Source: Hydrogenophaga palleronii NBRC 102513
GTDB taxonomy: Bacteria; Pseudomonadota; Gammaproteobacteria; Burkholderiales; Burkholderiaceae_C
Reading direction: 5' to 3'
DNA length: 64,000 bases
Assembly (NCBI RefSeq): GCF_001571225.1
Contig: NZ_BCTJ01000006.1
Span: 89,882 to 153,881 of the forward strand
The notes under the pieces were generated by a model. That model was given only the letters and a program-made list of their open reading frames with translations, was not told where the DNA came from and made no database searches. The number at the start of each line of letters is the position of its first letter. Within the stretch, counting starts at the first letter, position 1. Positions 57,968 to 64,000 of the stretch are shown here, one piece after another. The position numbers were made by a program, and so were the translations under genes.

Positions 57968-59125
57968 ATGAATCCCAATCCCTACATTGGCGAAGACCTG
58001 CAGGCGCTGGCCGAAACCGTCCGCCGCTTTGCCCAGGACCGGGTGGCTCCGGGCTTTCTGGAGCGCGACCGCAGCCGCGTGCTCGACCGCGCCCTGCTGC
58101 GCGAGATGGGGGAGCTGGGCTTCATCGTGCCCGAGCTGCCGGAAGCGTTTGGCGGCCTCGGCATGGGGTGTCTGGCGGCCGGCGTGGTGCACGAAGAAAT
58201 TGCGCGCGCCGACCTGAGCTTTTCCTACCTCAACCTGCTGGCCTCGCTCAACAGCCAGATCCTCTCGCGTTACGGCCAGCCCGAAGTGGTCACCCCGTGG
58301 CTGCGCAAGCTGGTGGCGGGCGAGGCGGTCTGCGCCATCGCACTCACCGAGCCGCGTGGTGGTTCCGACGCCGCGAACTTGCGCCTGCGTGTGGAGCGGG
58401 TGGGCGACGAGTACGTCATCAACGGCGAGAAAACCTCCATCTCGGCTGCCGACCAGGCCGACATCACCGTGGTGTTCGGCCGCACGGGCACGCCGGAATC
58501 GGGCGCGCACGGCGTCACGGCGCTGCTGGTGCCGATGGACCTGCCGGGCGTCACCACCAGCCGTTTCGATTGCCATGGCCAGCGCGCCATCGGGCGTGGC
58601 TCGATCTTCTTCGAGAACGTGCGCGTGCCACTGAACCACCGGCTGGGCGACGAGGACAAGGGTTTCGTGCAGGTCATGCACGGCTTCGATTTCTCGCGCT
58701 CGCTCATCGGCCTGCAGTGCCTGGCGGTGGCCCGTGTGGCGCTGGAAGAAACCTGGGAATACATCACCCAGCGCCAGGCCTTCGGCCAGCCGCTGTCGGC
58801 CTTCCAGGGTGTGACGCACCCGCTGGCGCAGTACGACACCGAGGTGGAGGGCGCGCGCCTGCTCTGCCTGCAGGGCCTGTGGCTCAAGGACAAGGGCCTG
58901 CCGCACTCCGCCGAGGCCGGCATGGCCAAGTGGTGGGGCCCGAAGCTGGCCTACGACGTGATCCACCAGTGCCTGCTGTGTTACGGCCACGGCGGCTACG
59001 ACCGCGGCCTGATGGAACAACGCCTGCGCGATGTGCTGGGCTTCCAGATCGGGGACGGCACGGCCCAGATCATGAAAACCATCATCGCCCGCGCCCGTGC
59101 GGGCCGCAAGTTCGTGCCCGCCTGA
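57968..59125 (+). CDS. aliB: Acyl-CoA dehydrogenase, cyclohexanecarboxyl-CoA dehydrogenase (AliB-like)
   Basis: A 385-residue FAD acyl-CoA dehydrogenase. LTEPRGGSDAANL and FGQPLSAFQGVTHPLAQY are family motifs. In place of the usual catalytic Glu (YEGT) there is Asp363 in IGDGTAQI, which fits a member acting on alicyclic thioesters with an unusual base. It lies in the badHI operon and most likely introduces the ring double bond. The ATG follows the badI stop by 19 bases with a GGAG close by. Confidence 0.88.
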   Translation: MNPNPYIGEDLQALAETVRRFAQDRVAPGFLERDRSRVLDRALLREMGELGFIVPELPEAFGGLGMGCLAAGVVHEEIARADLSFSYLNLLASLNSQILSRYGQPEVVTPWLRKLVAGEAVCAIALTEPRGGSDAANLRLRVERVGDEYVINGEKTSISAADQADITVVFGRTGTPESGAHGVTALLVPMDLPGVTTSRFDCHGQRAIGRGSIFFENVRVPLNHRLGDEDKGFVQVMHGFDFSRSLIGLQCLAVARVALEETWEYITQRQAFGQPLSAFQGVTHPLAQYDTEVEGARLLCLQGLWLKDKGLPHSAEAGMAKWWGPKLAYDVIHQCLLCYGHGGYDRGLMEQRLRDVLGFQIGDGTAQIMKTIIARARAGRKFVPA

Positions 59126-59175
59126 CACGGCCAGGGGCCTCTGCCCCTTTCTGACAAAAAAGAGGAGACAACACC

Positions 59176-60819
59176 ATGGACTTCGACGCTGTTCTGCTGC
59201 CGCCGCGCCGCGCGCGCATGATCGACCAGGGCTTCTGGCACGACCGCACCATCAACGACGACCTCGACGCCTGCCTCGCGGCCTGCCCCGACAAGCTCGC
59301 GCTGACCGCGGTGCGGGTCGATTCGGGCGAGACGCGGCGCTTCACCTACCGCGAGTTGGCGCAAATGGCCGACCGCATCGCCGTCGGGCTGTCGCGGCTC
59401 GGCGTGGGGCGCAACGACGTGGTGGCCTGCCAATTGCCGAACTGGTGGCAGTTCACGCTGACGTATCTGGCCTGCTCGCGCATCGGTGCCGTCATCAACC
59501 CGCTGATGCACATCTTCCGCGAGCGCGAGCTGTCGTTCATGCTCAAGCACGGCGAGGCCAAGGTGCTGATCGCGCCGAAATCGTTCCGGGGTTTTGATTT
59601 CGAGGCCATGGTGACGGGCCTGCAACCCAGCCTGCCCGATCTGCGGCGCGTGGTCATCGTCGATGGCGAGGGGCGCAACAGCTTCGAGGCGCTGCTGAGC
59701 GGCCCCGAGTGGGAGCGCGCGGCCGATGCGCCAGACATCCTCACGCGCAACCGGCCCGGGCCGGACGACGTGACGCAGCTCATCTACACCTCGGGCACCA
59801 CCGGCGAGCCCAAGGGGGTCATGCACTCGGCCAACACGGTGATGGCCAACATCATCCCGTACGCGCAGCGCCTGCAGCTCGATGCGGAGGACGTGGTCCT
59901 GATGGCGTCACCGATGGCACACCAGACCGGCTTCATGTACGGGCTGATGATGCCCATCATGCTCAAGGCCAGCGCGGTGCTGCAGGACATCTGGGCGCCG
60001 CAGAAGGCCATTGAGCTGGTCCGCGCCGAGAAGGTGTCTTTCACCATGGCCTCCACGCCCTTCCTCACCGACCTGGCGAAGACGGTCGCGGAAAGCGGGC
60101 TGAGCGTGCCCACGCTGCGCAGCTTCCTGTGCGCCGGCGCGCCGATTCCGGGCCCGCTGGTGGAGCAGGCGCGCGCCGCGCTCGGCGCCAAGATCGTGTC
60201 CGCCTGGGGCATGACGGAGAACGGTGCCGTCACCCTGACGCAACTCGATGACGACGACGAGCGCTCGTTCAGCTCCGACGGCTGCCCGCTGCCGGGCGTG
60301 GAAGTCAAGGTGGTGGACGTGGAGGGCAACAGCCTGCCCGCCGGTGAACCGGGCAAGCTGCTGCTGCGCGCCTGCTCCAACTTCGGTGGTTACCTGCGCC
60401 GCCCCCACCTCAACGGCACCGACGCCGACGACTGGTTCGACACCGGAGACCTCGCCCGCATCGACGAGCGCGGATACATCCGCATCACCGGCCGCAGCAA
60501 GGACGTGATCATCCGCGGCGGCGAGAACATCCCCGTGGTGGAAATCGAGTCGCTGCTCTACCGCCACCCGGCCATTGCCATGGCGGCCATCGTCGCCTAC
60601 CCCGACGACCGCCTGGGCGAGCGGGCCTGTGCGGTGGTGGTGCCCAAGCCCGGCCAGCAAGTTGACCTCGCCGACATCCAGGCGTTCATGAAGGCGCAGA
60701 AAGTGGCCATCCAGTACATCCCGGAGCGCCTGATCGTGCGCGACGCGATGCCGTCCACGCCGTCCGGAAAGATCCAGAAATTCAAGCTGCGCGAGATGCT
60801 GCAGGACGACCCGTCCTGA
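59176..60819 (+). CDS. aliA: AMP-dependent CoA ligase, cyclohexanecarboxylate-CoA ligase (AliA-like)
   Basis: A 547-residue acyl-adenylate ligase. The P-loop is [11 protein letters not shown] (~204-214), AWGMTENG is the A5 motif, [14 protein letters not shown] is A7, and the catalytic Lys is in [10 protein letters not shown] (A10, near the end). It activates a carboxylic acid to its CoA ester with ATP. The operon position between aliB and badK supports cyclohexanecarboxylate or a related alicyclic acid. AGAGGAGA lies before the ATG. Confidence 0.88.
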   Translation: MDFDAVLLPPRRARMIDQGFWHDRTINDDLDACLAACPDKLALTAVRVDSGETRRFTYRELAQMADRIAVGLSRLGVGRNDVVACQLPNWWQFTLTYLACSRIGAVINPLMHIFRERELSFMLKHGEAKVLIAPKSFRGFDFEAMVTGLQPSLPDLRRVVIVDGEGRNSFEALLSGPEWERAADAPDILTRNRPGPDDVTQLIYTSGTTGEPKGVMHSANTVMANIIPYAQRLQLDAEDVVLMASPMAHQTGFMYGLMMPIMLKASAVLQDIWAPQKAIELVRAEKVSFTMASTPFLTDLAKTVAESGLSVPTLRSFLCAGAPIPGPLVEQARAALGAKIVSAWGMTENGAVTLTQLDDDDERSFSSDGCPLPGVEVKVVDVEGNSLPAGEPGKLLLRACSNFGGYLRRPHLNGTDADDWFDTGDLARIDERGYIRITGRSKDVIIRGGENIPVVEIESLLYRHPAIAMAAIVAYPDDRLGERACAVVVPKPGQQVDLADIQAFMKAQKVAIQYIPERLIVRDAMPSTPSGKIQKFKLREMLQDDPS

Positions 60820-60866
60820 AACGGCACACAGCACGTTTTCATCCACCACCACAACGGAGACAAACC

Positions 60867-61856
60867 ATGAAGATCCACACACTGGCCCGCCGCTTGCGTC
60901 AGGCCACCCTCACGCTGTGCGCCCTCGGCGCGGCCGGGGCGCTGCAGGCGCAAACCCCGGCAACCTGGCCCACCAAGACCGTGCGCATCGTGGTCGGCTT
61001 TGCGCCGGGCGGCAGCACGGACGTGATGGCCCGCATCCTCGCGCAAGCCATCGGCGAATCCATCGGGCAGCCGGTGATCATCGAGAACAAGCCGGGCGCC
61101 AGCGGCAACATCGCGGCCACCGACGTGATTCGCGCCGCGCCGGATGGCTACACCTTCCTGATCGCGCCCACCTCGGTCGAGACCGCCAACCCGTCGCTGT
61201 TCAAGTCCAACATCCTGCCCTCGCGCGACCTCACGCCCGTCGGCGGTGTGGGCAAGACGCAGATGTACCTGGTGGCCAAACCACAGATGGAGGCCAAGGA
61301 CGCGCGCGACCTCGTGGCGCTGGCCAAGGCGCAGCCGGGCAAGCTGTCCTTCGCCTCGGCCGGCGCGGGCACGCCGCCGCACCTGGCGTGTGAGCTGTTC
61401 AAGCTGGCGACCAACACCTTCATCACCCACATTCCCTACCGCGGTGCCGCGCCGGCATTGCAGGACGTGATGGGCGGCCAGGCCGACTTCGTCTGCGATC
61501 CCGGCATCTCCTTCCCCCACATCCGCTCGGGCAAGGTGAAGCTGCTGGGTGTGGTGAGCGCCAAGCGCTCGCCGTTCTTCCCCGACGTGCCCACCGTGGG
61601 CGAACAAGGCTTCCAGGGCGCCGACCTCGACATCTGGTTCGGCATGTGGGCGCCCAACGGCACACCGCCGGACGTCATCACCCGCATGGACCGCGAACTG
61701 GCCAAGGCACTGGCGCTGCCCGGCACCAAGACCCGCTACGCCGACCTGGGCGCCGAGCCGGTGCCACTGCCCACCGCGGAGTTCAAGACCTTGCTGAGCA
61801 ACGAGGGCAAGCTGCTGTCCACGCTCATCAAGGAACAGAAGATCGCCGTCGACTGA
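60867..61856 (+). CDS. Bug/TctC-family substrate-binding protein of the alicyclic acid operon
   Basis: A 329-residue periplasmic protein. The signal peptide is LRQATLTLCALGAAGALQAQ, and the mature part has WPTKTVRIVVGFAPGGSTDVMARI, ENKPGASGNIAATDVIRAAPDGYTF and HIPYRGAAPALQDVMGG. It is embedded in the operon between the ligase and badK, so it likely captures the acid that the ligase activates. No TctA/B accompanies it here; the tctBA pair at 4.4-6.5 kb is one possible partner. Confidence 0.92.
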   Translation: MKIHTLARRLRQATLTLCALGAAGALQAQTPATWPTKTVRIVVGFAPGGSTDVMARILAQAIGESIGQPVIIENKPGASGNIAATDVIRAAPDGYTFLIAPTSVETANPSLFKSNILPSRDLTPVGGVGKTQMYLVAKPQMEAKDARDLVALAKAQPGKLSFASAGAGTPPHLACELFKLATNTFITHIPYRGAAPALQDVMGGQADFVCDPGISFPHIRSGKVKLLGVVSAKRSPFFPDVPTVGEQGFQGADLDIWFGMWAPNGTPPDVITRMDRELAKALALPGTKTRYADLGAEPVPLPTAEFKTLLSNEGKLLSTLIKEQKIAVD

Positions 61857-61876
61857 ACCCGAGACCTGAGCCCGAG

Positions 61877-62659
61877 ATGAACCTGCAAGACCAACCCGTT
61901 CTGGTGGAGACGCGCGGCCGCGTCGGCCTGATCACGCTGAACCGGCCACGGCAGCTCAACGCCCTCAACGACGCCCTGATGGACGCGCTGGGCGAGGCGC
62001 TGCTGGCCTTCGATGCCGACCCCGGCATCGGCGCCATCGTCATCACCGGCAGCGCCAAGGCGTTCGCGGCCGGGGCCGACATCGACGCCATGGCGGATTG
62101 GTCTTTCATGGATGTCTACCAGGGCGCCTTCATCACCCGCAACTGGGAAACCATCCGCCGCGTGCGCAAGCCCGTGCTGGCCGCGGTGGCGGGTTTTGCC
62201 ATGGGGGGCGGCTGCGAACTGGCGCTGGCCTGCGACATCATCGTCGCAGCCGAGTCGGCGAAGTTCGCGCTGCCCGAAATCAAGCTCGCCATGCTGCCCG
62301 GTGCCGGCGGCACGCAGCGCTTGCCCCGCGCCATCGGCAAGGCCAAGGCGATGGACATGTGCCTCTCGGCCCGCACGCTCGACGCGGCCGAGGCCGACCG
62401 CTACGGCCTGGTCTCGCGTGTGGTGCCCGACGCCGAACTGCTGGAGCGCACCCTGGCCCTGGCCGGGCAGATCGCGAGCTTCTCGCTGCCCGCGCTCATG
62501 GCCATCAAGGCGGCGGTCAACCGCGCCTGGGAAAGCCCGCTCACCGAAGGCATCCTGTTCGAGCGCCACGCGCTGTACGAACGTTTTGCCAGCGCCGATG
62601 CCCACGAAGGCATGCACGCCTTCCTGGACAAACGCACGCCCGAATTCCAACACCGCTGA
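61877..62659 (+). CDS. badK: Cyclohex-1-ene-1-carboxyl-CoA hydratase (BadK-like)
   Basis: A 260-residue enoyl-CoA hydratase. Both catalytic glutamates are in place (GGGCELALACD and ALPEIKLAMLPGAGGTQRLPRAIG). FITRNWETIRRVRKPVLAAVAGF resembles R. palustris BadK. It adds water to the ring alkene, giving the substrate of BadH. General enoyl-CoA hydratases share most motifs, so the assignment relies on the operon. Confidence 0.85.
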   Translation: MNLQDQPVLVETRGRVGLITLNRPRQLNALNDALMDALGEALLAFDADPGIGAIVITGSAKAFAAGADIDAMADWSFMDVYQGAFITRNWETIRRVRKPVLAAVAGFAMGGGCELALACDIIVAAESAKFALPEIKLAMLPGAGGTQRLPRAIGKAKAMDMCLSARTLDAAEADRYGLVSRVVPDAELLERTLALAGQIASFSLPALMAIKAAVNRAWESPLTEGILFERHALYERFASADAHEGMHAFLDKRTPEFQHR

Positions 62660-62675
62660 ATGGCCCAACGAACCC

Positions 62676-63836
62676 ATGTCCCTCGACGCCGAATCCTTTG
62701 ACATCCTGCTGCCCACCCTCCAGCGCTTCGTGAACGAGCGCCTGGTGCCGGCCGAGAACCACCTCGAAGAACACGACGAGGTGCCGGCCGACCTCATCGA
62801 AGCCATGAAGGAGATGGGCCTGTTCGGCCTCACCGTGCCCGAGGAATACGGCGGCATCGGCCTGTCGGTGAGCCAGGAGGTGCTGGTCAACTACGAGCTG
62901 GGACGCACCGCGCCGGCCTTCCGCTCGGTGTTCGGCACCAACATCGGCATCGGCTCGCAGGGCATCCTGATGGACGGCACGCCCGAGCAGAAAGCCACGT
63001 ACCTGCCCAAGGTGGCCAGTGGTGAACTGATCATGTCCTTCGCGCTGACCGAGCCCGACGCCGGCACCGACGCGGCCTCGCTCAAAACCCGCGCCGAGCT
63101 CGATGGCGACCACTACGTGCTCAACGGCACCAAGCGCTTCATCACCAACGCGCCGCGCGCCGGCGCCTTCACGCTCATGGCCCGCACCGGCGGGCCGGGC
63201 GCGGGCGGTGTCTCGTCCTTCATCGTGCCGGCCGGCAGCCCGGGCCTCAAGCTCGGCAAGAACGACAAGAAGATGGGCCAGCGCGGCACCAAGACCTGCG
63301 ACGTGATCCTGGAGAACGTGCGCGTGCCGGCGGCCAACATCATCGGTGGCGTGCCGGGCCAGGGTTTCAAGACCGCGATGAAGGTGCTGGACCGCGGCCG
63401 CCTCAACATCTCGGCCGTCTCCTGCGGCCTGGCCTCGCGCATCCTCGACGAATCGCGCCGCTACGCGCGCGACCGCAAGCAGTTCGGCAAAGCCATCGGC
63501 GAGTTCCAGCTGATCCAGGCCATGCTGGCCGACAGCCAGGCCGAATTGCTGGCGGGCTGGTCGCTGGTGAAGGACGTGGCGCAGCGCTTCGACGGCAAAC
63601 CCGCCCACGCGTCCGACCCGGACATCTCGATGCGCGTCTCGTGCGCCAAGCTCTTCGCCACCGAGATGGTGGGCCGCGTGGCCGACCGCGGCGTGCAGAT
63701 CCACGGCGGCGCCGGCTACATCAACGAATACCCGGTGGAGCGCTTCTACCGCGACGCACGCCTGCTGCGCCTGTACGAAGGCACGACGCAGGTGCAGCAA
63801 CTCATCATCGGCCGCGAACTGCTCCGCCAGGACTGA
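62676..63836 (+). CDS. Acyl-CoA dehydrogenase family protein
   Basis: A 386-residue flavoprotein with [46 protein letters not shown], and the catalytic Glu in [19 protein letters not shown]. It is more typical than the AliB-like enzyme upstream and could oxidise pimeloyl-CoA or a related intermediate between ring opening and glutaryl-CoA. The ATG at 62676 is 16 bases past the badK stop, out of frame with an ATG at 62660. Confidence 0.87.
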   Translation: MSLDAESFDILLPTLQRFVNERLVPAENHLEEHDEVPADLIEAMKEMGLFGLTVPEEYGGIGLSVSQEVLVNYELGRTAPAFRSVFGTNIGIGSQGILMDGTPEQKATYLPKVASGELIMSFALTEPDAGTDAASLKTRAELDGDHYVLNGTKRFITNAPRAGAFTLMARTGGPGAGGVSSFIVPAGSPGLKLGKNDKKMGQRGTKTCDVILENVRVPAANIIGGVPGQGFKTAMKVLDRGRLNISAVSCGLASRILDESRRYARDRKQFGKAIGEFQLIQAMLADSQAELLAGWSLVKDVAQRFDGKPAHASDPDISMRVSCAKLFATEMVGRVADRGVQIHGGAGYINEYPVERFYRDARLLRLYEGTTQVQQLIIGRELLRQD

Positions 63837-63871
63837 AGCGCCGCCCGCCAAACCCCTTCAAGGAACCACCC

Positions 63872-64000
63872 ATGGCCACGCCCAAAACCCGCTTCAACTG
63901 GGAAGACCCCTTCCACCTCAGCCAGCAACTGACCGACGACGAACGCCAGGTGCAGGACGCCGCCCGCGCCTACTGCCAGGAGCAGTTGCTGCCGCGCGTG
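63872..64000 (+). CDS. gcdH: Glutaryl-CoA dehydrogenase, N-terminal fragment
   Basis: Only the first 43 residues are present before the window ends. [42 protein letters not shown] is a match to the GcdH N-terminus (FNWEDP and the LTDDER helix). GcdH oxidatively decarboxylates glutaryl-CoA to crotonyl-CoA, the step expected after pimeloyl-CoA is shortened. The ATG follows AAGGAACC at 63859-63866. Confidence 0.85.
   Translation, partial: MATPKTRFNWEDPFHLSQQLTDDERQVQDAARAYCQEQLLPRV

Overview
The window is GC-rich, densely coded DNA with short intergenic gaps. The gene complement suggests the beta-proteobacterial order Burkholderiales, most likely a Comamonadaceae member such as Hydrogenophaga or a close relative. 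The pointers are many Bug/TctC-type solute-binding proteins, a TctBA permease pair, an argH-algZ-algR neighbourhood, a LolC/LolD pair, a long-form QueF, and GC-rich intergenic repeats of the kind common in comamonads. This placement is inference from gene content; there is no rRNA in the window.

Layout. 0-2.5 kb: the 3' end of an MFS efflux-type transporter, a convergent quinone oxidoreductase, and an EamA transporter. 2.5-9.1 kb: a minus-strand run of a spermidine-synthase-like protein, a GspE/PilB ATPase, tctB, tctA, an EamA transporter and an SDR. 9.2-14 kb: MscS, a hypoxanthine-DNA glycosylase/TatD pair, a META lipoprotein, lolD and lolC. 14-22 kb: an RpfE-like protein with recJ, a repeat-rich gap, a Na+/H+ antiporter, algR/algZ and divergent argH. 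22-31 kb: a very large thioester alpha-2-macroglobulin translationally coupled to pbpC, then a LysR regulator. 31-34 kb: an enolase-superfamily enzyme, a Bug protein and a DUF4124 protein. 34-46 kb: HDOD protein, FMN alpha-hydroxyacid oxidase, DinB, a dienoyl-CoA isomerase-like enzyme, isochorismatase, deacetylase, an ECF sigma/anti-sigma pair, queF, a prolyl-hydroxylase-like dioxygenase and yaaA. 45.5-48.2 kb: a small catabolic unit (VOC protein, FAD monooxygenase, DUF2783). 48.2-55.5 kb: a frameshifted SMP-30-like gene, valS, a degenerate 2-hydroxyacid dehydrogenase, a TusA-like protein, a Nudix hydrolase, cysM and tRNA-Leu(CAA).

55.7-64 kb, the most coherent pathway region: a MarR regulator divergent from badH, badI, an aliB-like acyl-CoA dehydrogenase, an aliA-like CoA ligase, a Bug binding protein, badK, a second acyl-CoA dehydrogenase and the start of gcdH. 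Together these can activate cyclohexanecarboxylate, dehydrogenate, hydrate and oxidise the ring, open it to pimeloyl-CoA and feed the product toward glutaryl-CoA. A perfect palindrome lies between the -35 and -10 boxes of the divergent promoter and is a strong operator candidate.

No insertion sequence, prophage, CRISPR array or rRNA was seen. The oddities are mostly small: a repeat-like in-frame insertion in recJ, a C10 tract just before the TusA-like start codon, a one-base frameshift in an SMP-30-like gene, an Asn-rich leader on a Bug protein, and enzymes with substituted catalytic residues.
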